From the NCBI RefSeq assembly GCF_013376475.1, contig NZ_CP045508.1, positions 3,074,001-3,138,000 on the forward strand: a stretch of DNA of 64,000 nucleotides, in the 5' to 3' direction. Positions 27,400-36,379 of the stretch are shown here, in pieces. The position numbers and the translations under genes were made by a program. The stretch comes from Desulfolutivibrio sulfoxidireducens (lineage in GTDB: Bacteria > Desulfobacterota > Desulfovibrionia > Desulfovibrionales > Desulfovibrionaceae). The notes under the pieces are model-generated. The model did no database searches, had not been told where the DNA came from, and saw nothing but the letters and a program-made list of their open reading frames with translations. The stretch's first letter is position 1. Each line of letters opens with the position of its first letter.

Positions 27400-27808
27400 G
27401 CAGCTTGCCATCCCATCCCGAAAACATGTCCAGGCTCTCGAAAACGGATTCGCCCTCGGTGTGCGAGGTTGCAAAGGGCTGGTATTCATAGTCCACCTTC
27501 ACGGTAACGGTTTTTGCCGATTCATCCACGGTGACCTCCACCTCCGGCGACGGCCCGTCCAAACCCTCGGTCAGGGACTGGGCCAGTGACGCCGCGCCCG
27601 AGGTATCGCCGTTCTCGCGCAGGACCATGCGCGCCGCCTCGCGTGAGGCGGCCAGGATCGAGGAATACTCCCCCAAAACCTTGGCTCCCTCGACCAAAAG
27701 GAGCAACAGCGGGGCGAGAACCACAAGGGCCAGGGCCATCTCCACGGCGGCGAGGCCTTTTTGGGAAACCAGGGAGGCCTTCTTCCGGCTGGGGACCGTT
27801 GGCGTCAT
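27371..27808 (-). CDS. tadE: TadE-like pseudopilin (first copy)
   Basis: This 145-residue protein carries the TadE transmembrane signature QKGLAAVEMALALVVLAPLL after a basic leader, then a periplasmic domain with ILAASREAARMVL. The ATG at 27808 is preceded by AGGAGG about 10 bases away. It is separated from tadC by 475 bases that hold a possible terminator and promoter, so tadE-tadG-tadE may form their own transcript. Confidence 0.85.
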   Translation of the reverse strand: MTPTVPSRKKASLVSQKGLAAVEMALALVVLAPLLLLLVEGAKVLGEYSSILAASREAARMVLRENGDTSGAASLAQSLTEGLDGPSPEVEVTVDESAKTVTVKVDYEYQPFATSHTEGESVFESLDMFSGWDGKLHASTTMPLP

Positions 27809-28283
27809 GGGTCGTCCCCTCCTCTCGCATTGGTACGTTTCCATCCCGCGGACACGGGTGGCATTGCGTATAAAGCAACAAATGTGCAACCCCGGATATC
27901 CCCGGCCCGAATCCGGACCACGCCGGGCGCATCGAACAAAAAAGCCCCTTCCCAGCACGACAAATCCAATGATTTCAAGGTATTTTCTGGGCGACGCGAC
28001 GTAAGCCCCAGAGCTCCCGGTCCCTGGCGGCTGGTCGGAATCAGAAAAAACATCCACGTTTGATGGATTGCCGCCGTCCGGCCGCCCGTTTCGATCCAAT
28101 CCCCGTGGATCGTCATCTCCGCCTGAACCATCCGACGCCCGGGAAAGGTCCGCCGCTCTCAAAAGAGCAAATGAAAACAAGATGCTGTCCTGGGGACAGG
28201 GCCGCCTCTCCGGGGCCTGTACGTCCATAAAAAATGGAGCGGCACGCCGCCGCGCCCAAAGGAAGAAAAAAAACGGAGGCGGG
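27809..28283. other. 475-base gap inside the tad cluster
   Basis: I find no gene here. Behind tadC on the minus strand there is a T-run (28269-28276 region) and a weak 5-bp stem followed by TTTTTT (28229-28253). Nearer tadE a -24/-12-like promoter lies at 27874-27890. This would divide the cluster into two transcripts. Confidence 0.45.
27874..27890 (-). promoter_or_regulatory. Weak sigma54-like promoter before tadE-tadG-tadE
   Basis: On the minus strand GTTGCACATTTGTTGCT has TGCAC and TTGCT in sigma54 register but TG instead of GG at -24. A start near 27863 would lie about 55 bases before the ATG at 27808. Confidence 0.3.
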
Positions 28284-29243
28284 CTACTTATTGACGGACG
28301 AGAACATGCTCATGAGCCGGATGCCGGCCGGGCCCAGGATGATCATCAAAAGCGTGGGGAAGATGAAAAAAACCAGGGGGAAAAGCAGTTTGACCGGCAG
28401 CTTGGCCGCGATCTCCTCGGCCCGCTGGAAGCGTTTGGTGCGCATGGCCTCGGCATAGACCCGCAGGGTCTGGGCGATGCTCGTGCCGAACATATCGGCC
28501 TGGATAAGCAGGGCCACCAGGCTGCCCACGTCCTCCAGGCCCACCCTGGAGGCCAGGTTTTTCAAGGCCTCGCGCCGGGATTTTCCGGCCCGCAGTTCCA
28601 GGGTCAGGAGCTTTAATTCCGAGCTTAAGACCGGCTCCTTGACCGCCAGTTCCTGGCCCACCCGCTGGATGGCCCCGTCCAGGCCCATGCCCGCCTCCAC
28701 GCACACCACCAGAAGATCCAGGGCGTCGGGCAGGCCGTTTTGGATGGCCCGCTGCCGCCTGTTCACCAGATAATCCACGTACAGGCCCGGGGTGTAGAAA
28801 AAAAGCGAGACCACCCCGGCGCACAGGGTGACCTTGTATTCCCAGCGCAGGGTGGGCACCACCACCATGGCCAAAAGCGCGGCCATGCCGATCCCGGCCA
28901 GGGCCATGCCGATCTTGATGCCCCAGAATATCTCCACGGCGTTTTGGCCGCGAAATCCGGCGTGGATGAGCTTGGCCTTGGTCTTGGAGATGTCCTCGGC
29001 CTTGGTGGGCTTGACCGTGCGGCCGAAGGAGACGAAGGCCGAGGCCAACGAGGCGGCCAGCCAGCCCAAGGCCCCCCGGGGCTCGTCACGTTTGTCCTCG
29101 GGGGCAAGCCCCAGGGTGCGGCCGAGGATCTCCCGTCTGCGGCGCGACTCCTCCAGGTGGGCAAAAACCCCGAGCACCAGGGCGAACACCGTCATGTGGG
29201 CCAGCATGGCCACGGCCACAGCGGCCAGAAGCGTCGTGTCCAC
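28284..29243 (-). CDS. tadC: Tad inner-membrane protein TadC
   Basis: The 319-residue protein has the type II secretion F (GspF) domain with LPDALDLLVVCVEAGMGLD near residue 175 and hydrophobic segments at the N-terminus, near residues 110-150 and at the C-terminus. TadB and TadC form the membrane platform on which TadA acts. It starts with GTG at 29243 behind GAGG. It follows tadB by 28 bases. Confidence 0.93.
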   Translation of the reverse strand: MDTTLLAAVAVAMLAHMTVFALVLGVFAHLEESRRRREILGRTLGLAPEDKRDEPRGALGWLAASLASAFVSFGRTVKPTKAEDISKTKAKLIHAGFRGQNAVEIFWGIKIGMALAGIGMAALLAMVVVPTLRWEYKVTLCAGVVSLFFYTPGLYVDYLVNRRQRAIQNGLPDALDLLVVCVEAGMGLDGAIQRVGQELAVKEPVLSSELKLLTLELRAGKSRREALKNLASRVGLEDVGSLVALLIQADMFGTSIAQTLRVYAEAMRTKRFQRAEEIAAKLPVKLLFPLVFFIFPTLLMIILGPAGIRLMSMFSSVNK

Positions 29244-29271
29244 GGTCTCAACCTCGCTTTTTGGGCCCGGA

Positions 29272-30237
29272 TCAGACCTCGATGCGGATCATCTTGCGCA
29301 TCACCAGGATGCCGAAGAGCATCATGCCCCCCGAGGCCCACAGGATCATCCGACCGACGGGGTGGTTGAACAACAGGGCGAGGTAGCCCGGGTTGGTCAC
29401 CTGGATGGCCCCGGACACCCCGAAGGGCAGAATCGTCAGGATGATGGCCGCGAAGCGCCCCTCGGCGGACAGGATGCGGATACGGCCGCGCAGCTTGAAC
29501 CGCTCCCGGATAAGGGAGGCGATGTTCTCCACGATCTCGGCCAGGTTGCCGCCGGTCTCGCTTTGGATCTTGAGCGAGACCACGAAGAAGTTGAGGTCCG
29601 GGCAGTCCACGCGGGTCATGAGGTTGTCCAGGGCCTCCATGAGCGTCACCCCGAAGTTGATCTCCTCCAGGGTCTTGTTGAATTCCTTGCGGATGGGCTC
29701 CCCGAACTCCTGCCCGACCATGCCCATGCCGCTGTTGAAGGTATGTCCGGCCTTAAGCGCCCTGGCCACCAGGTCCAGGGCCTCGGGGAGCTGCTTCTCG
29801 AAATGGGCCATGCGCTTTTTGCGCATGCGCTTGATCCACCAGAAGGGCAGCCCGGCGAAGAATGCCGCCGCGAAAACGGCCAGGATCATGTTCCCGGTGG
29901 ATAAAAGGATAAAGACCGCCCCGAAGACGGCCAAAACCAGCGAGGTCAAAACGAAGACCCCCAGGGGGGCCTGGATGTCGGCCTGGGCCAGCGTCCTGTC
30001 CAGGGAGGAGGTCCAGCGCTGCCTGGACAGGGCCACGTTGAGCCAGGGCATGGCGCTTAACTGGTGCTTCTTGACGATGTCCACCGGCCCGGCCTCGGGC
30101 TCCCGGTCGGTCAGTTCCGCCAGCCGGCGGCCAAGCCTCTCACGCTCGGCCTTTCCCCTGCCCTTCCAGATCATGACCGTGGCCAGGGCCAGGTAGATGA
30201 AGGCCGCAAGCACCAGAACCGAGAGGAGAAGCGGCAT
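29272..30237 (-). CDS. tadB: Tad inner-membrane protein TadB
   Basis: The 321-residue GspF-domain protein has an N-terminal membrane segment, QLPEALDLVARALKAGHTF near residue 140, RVDCPDLNFFVVSLKIQ, and C-terminal membrane segments. It pairs with TadC as platform for pilus assembly in the inner membrane. GGAGG precedes its ATG. It is 16 bases downstream of tadA. Confidence 0.93.
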   Translation of the reverse strand: MPLLLSVLVLAAFIYLALATVMIWKGRGKAERERLGRRLAELTDREPEAGPVDIVKKHQLSAMPWLNVALSRQRWTSSLDRTLAQADIQAPLGVFVLTSLVLAVFGAVFILLSTGNMILAVFAAAFFAGLPFWWIKRMRKKRMAHFEKQLPEALDLVARALKAGHTFNSGMGMVGQEFGEPIRKEFNKTLEEINFGVTLMEALDNLMTRVDCPDLNFFVVSLKIQSETGGNLAEIVENIASLIRERFKLRGRIRILSAEGRFAAIILTILPFGVSGAIQVTNPGYLALLFNHPVGRMILWASGGMMLFGILVMRKMIRIEV

Positions 30238-30253
30238 GGCGGTCCTCCGGGGA

Positions 30254-31621
30254 TCAGACCTCGACCACGTTTCTGGGGTCGAAGATGGTGTCGGGCAGCC
30301 GGATGCCCTTGGCCTCGAACTTGGAGGCGAACTTGGGCCGAATGCCCCGGGACAGGAACGCGCCCTTGATCCGGGCGTCGGCGGCCACCCCGCGCTGTTC
30401 GAAGGCGAAGATCTCCTGCATGGTGATGACCTCGCCCTCCATGCCGGTGATCTCCTGAAAGCTGACGAGCTTGCGCGAGCCGTCGGAGAACCGGGCGATC
30501 TGGACGATCACGTCCACGGCCGAGGCGATGTAGCGCTTGAGCGACAGGGGCGAGATGGCCAGTCCGGCCATGGCCACCAGGGTCTCCAGGCGCATGAGCG
30601 CGTCGCGGGGGCTGTTGGCGTGGATGGTGGCCAGGGAGCCGTCGTGGCCGGTGTTCATGGCCTGGAGCATGTCCAGGGCCTCGGCCCCGCGCACCTCGCC
30701 CACGATGATCCGATCCGGGCGCATGCGCAGGCAGTTCTTGACCAGATCGCGCTGGGTGACCTCGCCCTTGCCCTCGATGTTCGGGGGCCGCGACTCCAGG
30801 CGCACCACGTGTTCCTGCTTGAGCTGCAATTCGGCCGCGTCCTCCACGGTGACGATGCGTTCGTCGTGGGGGATGAACCCCGAGAGGCAGTTGAGCATGG
30901 TGGTCTTTCCGGTGCCGGTGCCGCCGGAGATGAGGATGTTGAGCCTGGCCTTGACGATGCCGTTTAAGACCTCGGCGATGTCCGGGGTGATGGCCTTGAA
31001 ATTGATCAGATCCTGGGCCGTGAGCTTGTCCTTGGAAAATTTGCGGATGGACAGGGCCGGGCCGTCGATGGCCAGGGGGGGGATGATGGCGTTGACCCGG
31101 GAGCCGTCGGGAAGCCGGGCGTCCACCATGGGCGAGGACTCGTCCACCCGGCGGCCGACCTTGGAGACGATGCGGTCGATGATCTTTTTTAAGTGGGAGT
31201 TGTCCTTGAAGCGCGAGCCCGTAAGCACGAGCTTTCCGGAGCGTTCCACATAGATCTGGCGATAGGAGTTGACCAGGATGTCATTGACCGAGGGGTCCTT
31301 GAGAAAGGGCTCCAGGGGCCCGAGCCCGAGCATTTCGTCTTGGACCTCGCTGATGAGCCTCTCCCGCTCCCCCTGGTTGAGCGGGGTCTGGACGAACTCC
31401 TCGCGCAGGAGCTTCTCCACGAGCCTGGCGATCTCCGCGGCCAGGGCCGCCGGGTCCAGGGAATCCAGGAGCGAGAGGTCGATTAGGTCGATCAACCGGT
31501 CGTGGATGCGGGTTTTGACCTCGTAGTACTCGTCCCCGACCATGCCCGGGTCCTTCTTGGCGGCCGGGGCCTCGAAGCGCTGGGGCAGGCCGCGTATGGA
31601 GCGGCGCGGGGTGTTGTCCAT
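30254..31621 (-). CDS. tadA: Tad pilus assembly ATPase TadA/CpaF
   Basis: The 455-residue cytoplasmic ATPase powers Flp pilus polymerisation. It shows the CpaF N-terminal domain, Walker [11 protein letters not shown] near residue 235, the Asp box and Walker [15 protein letters not shown], and the His box [12 protein letters not shown]. The length is normal. It is seven bases from tadZ upstream and 16 bases from tadB downstream, so it is part of one operon. Confidence 0.96.
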   Translation of the reverse strand: MDNTPRRSIRGLPQRFEAPAAKKDPGMVGDEYYEVKTRIHDRLIDLIDLSLLDSLDPAALAAEIARLVEKLLREEFVQTPLNQGERERLISEVQDEMLGLGPLEPFLKDPSVNDILVNSYRQIYVERSGKLVLTGSRFKDNSHLKKIIDRIVSKVGRRVDESSPMVDARLPDGSRVNAIIPPLAIDGPALSIRKFSKDKLTAQDLINFKAITPDIAEVLNGIVKARLNILISGGTGTGKTTMLNCLSGFIPHDERIVTVEDAAELQLKQEHVVRLESRPPNIEGKGEVTQRDLVKNCLRMRPDRIIVGEVRGAEALDMLQAMNTGHDGSLATIHANSPRDALMRLETLVAMAGLAISPLSLKRYIASAVDVIVQIARFSDGSRKLVSFQEITGMEGEVITMQEIFAFEQRGVAADARIKGAFLSRGIRPKFASKFEAKGIRLPDTIFDPRNVVEV

Positions 31622-31627
31622 GGGGGC

Positions 31628-32821
31628 TTATCCTTGACGCCTGGCCGAGGACAGGAAGGGGAACCCGAAAAGGCGTCTGGTCTTTTTCCCCTCGTCCGCC
31701 GGGATCAGGACCCGGGCCAGTTCCCCGATGGCCCGGGTGACCTCGGCCTTGGGCGCGATCTCGAGAAGGGTCTTGCCCTGGTTTATGGCCGAAAGCGTGG
31801 TCTTGTAGTCGTTGGGTATCCGGCGCAGCACCTTGATGCCCAGGGCCTTTTCCATGTCCTCCACGGACAGGTCGCTGTCGGGCAGGTGGCGGTTGACCAC
31901 CACCTTGAGCTTGTCCGTGAGCGCCCCCTCGGCGCTACGGATGTTGTCCATGAACCGGCGCACGTTGGCCAGGCAGGGCAGGTTCTGGACCCCGACCAGC
32001 AGGATGGCGTCGGAGATGTCCATGACCTTGAGGGTGATCTCGTCCAGGTACATGCCCAGATCCACGACCACGGTGTCGAAAAGGGTCCGCATGCACTCGA
32101 GGAGCAGGGTGATGTTTTCCGGGGTGGCCATCTGCAGGTCTTCCAGGCGGCTCGGGGGCGGCAGGAGATAGAGCCCCGAGGCGTGCCGGGAGATGATGCT
32201 CATGAGGTAGGTGGCGTCCAGGCGGCCGATGTTGCCGATGATCTCGCCCCAGTGGTAGCGCGGATGCAGATCGAGAAAGAGCTGGACCTCGCCAAACGGC
32301 AGGTTCATGTCCATGAGCGAGACCATGGCCCCGTCCTTCATGGACAAAAAGGCCGAGGCCAGATTGACGGCCAAGGTGGTGGTGCCCACGCCGCCCTTGG
32401 CCCCGAAGATGTTGATGATCCGGCCAAGCCGGCCCGGGCCGCCGGCGTGCCCCTGGCGTTCGGCCAGCCGCTTGTCCCGGCGCTCCTTGAAGCGCCACAG
32501 GGCCATGCGGATGTCGTCCTCCGGGGCGTCGGCCGGGAAAAACTCCCGCACCCCGGCGCGCATGGCCTGGGTGAGCGTCTCCGTGGTCAGCCGGGCGGAC
32601 ACCAAAAAGACCTCCACGCCCCGGGGATCGTCCAAGAGCGGGCGCAGCCGGTCGAGTTCGCCGCCGATGTCCCCGGCGGCCGTCTCCCGGACCAGGAGTT
32701 CGACCATGTCGGTTCCGGCCCCGATGACCTCGAAGTCCGAATACTCGGCCAGGCACCGCTCGAACAGGGTGCGGATCTCGTGATCCCCGATATCCAGAAA
32801 CACGGTGATTTTTTCCTGCAT
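31628..32821 (-). CDS. tadZ: Tad localisation ATPase TadZ/CpaE
   Basis: The 397-residue protein has an N-terminal receiver-like domain without a clear phospho-acceptor set, then a ParA/MinD-type ATPase with the deviant Walker A FGAKGGVGTTTLA near residue 142. TadZ proteins place the Tad machine at a cell pole or focus. It is preceded by AAGGCG and followed directly by tadA. Confidence 0.92.
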   Translation of the reverse strand: MQEKITVFLDIGDHEIRTLFERCLAEYSDFEVIGAGTDMVELLVRETAAGDIGGELDRLRPLLDDPRGVEVFLVSARLTTETLTQAMRAGVREFFPADAPEDDIRMALWRFKERRDKRLAERQGHAGGPGRLGRIINIFGAKGGVGTTTLAVNLASAFLSMKDGAMVSLMDMNLPFGEVQLFLDLHPRYHWGEIIGNIGRLDATYLMSIISRHASGLYLLPPPSRLEDLQMATPENITLLLECMRTLFDTVVVDLGMYLDEITLKVMDISDAILLVGVQNLPCLANVRRFMDNIRSAEGALTDKLKVVVNRHLPDSDLSVEDMEKALGIKVLRRIPNDYKTTLSAINQGKTLLEIAPKAEVTRAIGELARVLIPADEGKKTRRLFGFPFLSSARRQG

Positions 32822-33012
32822 GAACGCCTTCCCGGACCGCCGCGCCGGCCGCCTTTCCCGACAAGGCCCCGCCAGCGGTTCGCAATGCCTCGTTGGCGGC
32901 CCAGCCTGGAGGGTTCGCCAGCACGCCGGGCCAGCATAGTCCTTTTACGCCGGGAAGGATACCGCCCCCGTCCACGCCCCCCGGGCATGCCGCCAGTTCC
33001 CTGGAAACGGCC

Positions 33013-33390
33013 TTATTTTTCCGACGTGCCGCTGTCCTTGGGCGTAAACAGCACAGCGTCGGTGGCGCCTCCCGAACTTTTGCCGCCCTTGGCCGGCGAG
33101 GGCTTGTTCTGGTAACCGCCCACGATGTTCACGGCCTTTTTGCCGTCCAGGCCCGTCACGGGCGTGCCTTCGTCCCCGGCGTCGGGGTTGAGGACCTGGT
33201 TGGAGAAGACCTGATGGTAGGACTCCCCAAAGTGCATGTCGCTGTTGCGCTGTACGTCGTTGCAGGCGCTAAGGCCGCAGGCCAAGGCGGCGACCCAGAC
33301 CACGGCCCACCAGGCGCGGCGGGCGACGGAGCGCACGGCGGGCCGAGGGACCGCGACCACGGGGCGGCGGGGGGGCGTGCCTGGGTTCAT
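33013..33390 (-). CDS. Tad-locus small lipoprotein (CpaD position)
   Basis: The 125-residue protein has a basic leader, a hydrophobic core and lipobox CGLSAC, giving a mature lipoprotein that starts CNDVQRNSD. The mature part holds FGESYHQVFSNQVLNPDAG and VTGLDGKKAV, a pattern seen in small lipoproteins of other Tad loci. It sits between secretin and tadZ, where a secretin pilot or stabiliser (CpaD/RcpB) is usual, so that role is inferred. AAGGAG precedes the ATG. Confidence 0.75.
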   Translation of the reverse strand: MNPGTPPRRPVVAVPRPAVRSVARRAWWAVVWVAALACGLSACNDVQRNSDMHFGESYHQVFSNQVLNPDAGDEGTPVTGLDGKKAVNIVGGYQNKPSPAKGGKSSGGATDAVLFTPKDSGTSEK

Positions 33391-33419
33391 GGATGCTCCT
33401 TGGACCTCCGGTCCATCGA

Positions 33420-34982
33420 TTAATTGGCCAGTTCCCGGGCGGCCACGGGCGGCAGGGCCGCGCCGAACTGGCCGTCCAGGCCGCTGGCCGGAGCGGTGGC
33501 GGGGCGCGGCTTTTCGCCCGAGGTTATGCTCGGGGACGTGATGTTCAGGAAAAATTCCAGATCGTCGGGCGGGGTGTAGTCGTCGGTGGGCAGGCGGATG
33601 GCCGACTTGTCCAGGGGCTTGGCCAGGTGCGCGGTGATGATGATCACCAGTTCGCTCTCCCGATTCTGGAATTCGCTGCTCTTGAACAGGCTGCCCAGGA
33701 TGGGGATGTCGCCCAGGCCCGGAAACTTGTCCATGCTCTCCGAGGAGACCTGCTTGAGCATGCCGGCGATGGCGAAGCTCTGGCCGTCGGACAGTTCGAT
33801 GGTGGTGGAGGCCTTGCGGCTTAAAAGCGCGGGTCCGGCCGAGGTGCTGATGCTGTCGTCGATCTCGGAGACCTCCTGGGCCAGGATCAGGTTGATCCGG
33901 TTTTCGGCCAGCACGGTCGGGGTGAATTCCAACTTCACGCCGTAGTCCTTCCACTCGATGCCCTGATTGAAGGCGCTGGATATGGCGTAGGGAATCTGCC
34001 CGCCGGCGTTGAAATAGGCCTTTTGGCCATCGAGGCACACCAGGGTGGGTTCGGCCAGAATCTTGGCCAGGCCGTTTTGCTTCAAGACGTCCACCACGCC
34101 GGTCCAGGTGACGTTGTTGGCCTGGCCGTAGTTGGTGTTGTAGCGAAAGACCCCGGTGGCGCTGTTGACCGTGGCCGTGGCCTGCTCCTGGCGGGGCTGG
34201 AAGATCGAGGTCTTGGCCGTGACCGGCGGGAAGACCGTGTTTCCATCGTCATCCTGCATGTAGAAATATTCGTTCTGGGGATTGATGATGTCCATCATGG
34301 AGCTGTCGATGGAGCTCAATCCCCCCAGCAGGGTATAGATGAAGTCGCCCTGGGACACGGCGTTGATGTTGATGCCCATGTGGTTGGCGATGTCCCGGGA
34401 CATCTCGGCCACCCGGACCTCCAGCATGACCTGGTGCACCCCGCCGACCTTGACCAGATTGACCACCTTCTCGGGCTTGGCGACATGAATTTCGGCCAAC
34501 GACACGGCCTTTTTCAGGTTCTCGGAGTTTTGGACCGACCCGGAAAGGGTGATGGAATCCTGGGAGGCCATGACCTGAAGTCCCGTCTCCTCGGGCATGA
34601 TGTCATGCAGCATGCGCTTGACCCGGGTCACGTCCGGGGCCACGTCCACGTCGTAGACGTCCAGGAGCTTGTCGCCCCGGTCCCACACGGTCAGGGCCGT
34701 GACCCCGGCGGCCAGGCCGTTGATGTACACCTGGCGGGCCGAAAGCATCACGAAATTGGCGATATCCGGATTGGCCACGGACACCCGGCCGATGTCCCCC
34801 CGGGTGCTGGTGTAGATGACCGATTTGCCGATGGGCACCTCCACCCGCTGGGTGGCCTTGAGCGAGGACGGGGCGGCGGTGATGGTCCCGGCCATGGCCG
34901 GTCCGGACCAGACCACGAGCCAGGACAGAATCCAGGCCGTCAGGGCCCGAAGCCGGGCGTGTCGTCTCGTGGCGGCGGTCAT
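33420..34982 (-). CDS. rcpA: Tad outer-membrane secretin RcpA/CpaC
   Basis: The 520-residue protein has a signal peptide ending near SGPAMA, an N-terminal pilus-assembly domain (VEVPIGKSVIY), a BON-like segment, and the secretin domain with VLAENRINLILAQEVSEID and PGLGDIPILGSLFKS near the C-terminus. It forms the outer-membrane channel for the pilus. The start at 34982 is chosen because GGAG lies upstream; an in-frame ATG at 35000 overlaps the cpaB stop as ATGA and is also possible. Confidence 0.94.
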   Translation of the reverse strand: MTAATRRHARLRALTAWILSWLVVWSGPAMAGTITAAPSSLKATQRVEVPIGKSVIYTSTRGDIGRVSVANPDIANFVMLSARQVYINGLAAGVTALTVWDRGDKLLDVYDVDVAPDVTRVKRMLHDIMPEETGLQVMASQDSITLSGSVQNSENLKKAVSLAEIHVAKPEKVVNLVKVGGVHQVMLEVRVAEMSRDIANHMGININAVSQGDFIYTLLGGLSSIDSSMMDIINPQNEYFYMQDDDGNTVFPPVTAKTSIFQPRQEQATATVNSATGVFRYNTNYGQANNVTWTGVVDVLKQNGLAKILAEPTLVCLDGQKAYFNAGGQIPYAISSAFNQGIEWKDYGVKLEFTPTVLAENRINLILAQEVSEIDDSISTSAGPALLSRKASTTIELSDGQSFAIAGMLKQVSSESMDKFPGLGDIPILGSLFKSSEFQNRESELVIIITAHLAKPLDKSAIRLPTDDYTPPDDLEFFLNITSPSITSGEKPRPATAPASGLDGQFGAALPPVAARELAN

Positions 34983-34996
34983 GGTCTCCATGCTCC

Positions 34997-35998
34997 TCAT
35001 TTGGCAATGACCAGGGGCAGGTCTTTCCGGTCGGCGTCGCCCGTTTCGTCCATGTCGCCCCCGGCCGCCGGAGACGATCCCGAGGTGAGCACATCCAGGA
35101 GACTCCGGCTGCCCGGGGCGGCCTTTTTCTCGAAGGTGTCCTCCTTGGGCGGACGATGGCGCTTGGACAGGCCCCGGATGACCTCCACCGGCGGCTCCTC
35201 GGCCGCGGCGGCGGGCACGGCGCTCTCGGAACGCTCCACCAGGGCCGAAAGATCCGCCCCGGGAGTGCCCTCCCGGGCCTGGTCCCCGGGCGAGCGCAGG
35301 GCGAAGGTCAGGACATGGTTGGTGACCGCGTAGGCCAATTTTTCGGCCTCCTCGGGGGTGACCAGGAGGGTGAAATAGTCCGTGGGCGAGAGTTCCTCCC
35401 GGCCGTCCTTGCCGATCTTGGTCTCCATCTCCGTGCCCGCGGCCAGAATCGGGATGTCCGAGAGAAAAAGCTTGCTTTCCTTGATGTCCGGTTCGTCCGG
35501 ATCGAGCTTTTCCTCGCTGTCCATGGTCATGATCACGTCCACCCGGCAGCCCGGGGTGATCAGCCCGCCGGCCCCGAGTTCCTTGCCGCCCTTGACCGTG
35601 ACCGCCCGCTTGCCCGGCTCCACGATCTGCTCCAGGCCGGCGGCCGTAACACCCTTGGGGAAAAGCTTGTCCGCCGTGACCGGGTCGCCCGGGGACAGTT
35701 TGCGGGAGAGCACCCGGTCCGCCAGCTCGTCCGGCCTGGTGAAGGACTGGGGCGGCACGGCGTCCGGATCGTAGGGCACGGTCCCAAGCATGTCCGGGAC
35801 AAGACGCATCCCCCGCTCCAGCGCTTTTTTGGCCACCACCACCTCCACCGTGGCCTTGGCCGGGGCCGGCGCGCCCTGTGTCGTCTCGCCTTGCGGCGCG
35901 CGACCCTTCTGCTTGGCCAGCCAGTTCAGGGTCAGGGCCCCGGCGACGATGGCCAGAAGCATCGCCAGGACCAGATGCACCGTCGCCTTGGATTTCAT
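34997..35998 (-). CDS. cpaB: Tad pilus assembly protein CpaB/RcpC
   Basis: The 333-residue protein has one N-terminal membrane segment (VHLVLAMLLAIVAGALTL) and a SAF-like domain followed by the CpaB/RcpC domain (RAVTVKGGKELGAGGLITPG, TLLVTPEEAEKLAYA). It is the first gene of the tad operon, with a sigma54-type promoter at 36100-36116. The residues from about 260 are proline- and charge-rich. It may interact with the secretin gene product encoded immediately downstream. Confidence 0.92.
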   Translation of the reverse strand: MKSKATVHLVLAMLLAIVAGALTLNWLAKQKGRAPQGETTQGAPAPAKATVEVVVAKKALERGMRLVPDMLGTVPYDPDAVPPQSFTRPDELADRVLSRKLSPGDPVTADKLFPKGVTAAGLEQIVEPGKRAVTVKGGKELGAGGLITPGCRVDVIMTMDSEEKLDPDEPDIKESKLFLSDIPILAAGTEMETKIGKDGREELSPTDYFTLLVTPEEAEKLAYAVTNHVLTFALRSPGDQAREGTPGADLSALVERSESAVPAAAAEEPPVEVIRGLSKRHRPPKEDTFEKKAAPGSRSLLDVLTSGSSPAAGGDMDETGDADRKDLPLVIAK

Positions 35999-36099
35999 GC
36001 CGTCACACCCTTTGTCCCGCCTGTGGCTCGCCGTGTTGCACCGACGTCGTCCGTGGATCACGCCGGGCGGCACATGGCCTGACCCGGCGCTTCGGGCAA

Positions 36100-36116
36100 A
36101 GCAAGACCCGTGCCGG
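36100..36116 (-). promoter_or_regulatory. Strong sigma54 promoter of the tad operon
   Basis: On the minus strand CCGGCACGGGTCTTGCT differs from YTGGCACGRNNNTTGCW at a single specified base, with GG and GC separated by 10 bases. A start near 36089 gives a leader of about 90 bases before cpaB. An NtrC-type activator is encoded directly upstream. Confidence 0.72.
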
Positions 36117-36311
36117 ATCGCGATACGCGGGCGCAATGCCGCCGACGGGCCGGACCAGGCCCGCATCCCGCGCCCACGCCCCGTGAAACCGTCCCCTTTT
36201 CCCCTGGCCCCGGGGAAACGCCGCCCGTCGTCCCCTCAAAATTCCGGGCCGGCCCTGGGGTCTGGTTTGCTTTCTCAAAAGGTCCGAGGCGGCCTGTTTA
36301 AACAAATGAAA

Positions 36312-36362
36312 CAAAAAACGCCGCCACTGGGGAGCGGCTTGGTTTCGCGGCCAGACGGCGGC
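36312..36362 (-). terminator. Intrinsic terminator behind the NtrC-type regulator
   Basis: On the minus strand a stem of about 11 bp with one bulged base (arms near 36351-36362 and 36319-36330) is followed by GTTTTTTG. It separates the regulator transcript from the tad operon. Confidence 0.6.
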
Positions 36363-36379
36363 CTGCCGCGCGGTCCGGA

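Larger units (their letters stand above)
35999..36379. other. 381-base gap between the regulator gene and the tad operon
   Basis: No gene is seen; in particular no Flp pilin of about 50-70 residues can be read here on either strand. The gap holds the regulator terminator at 36312-36362 and the tad promoter at 36100-36116, leaving about 195 bases between them for activator binding. Confidence 0.55.
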
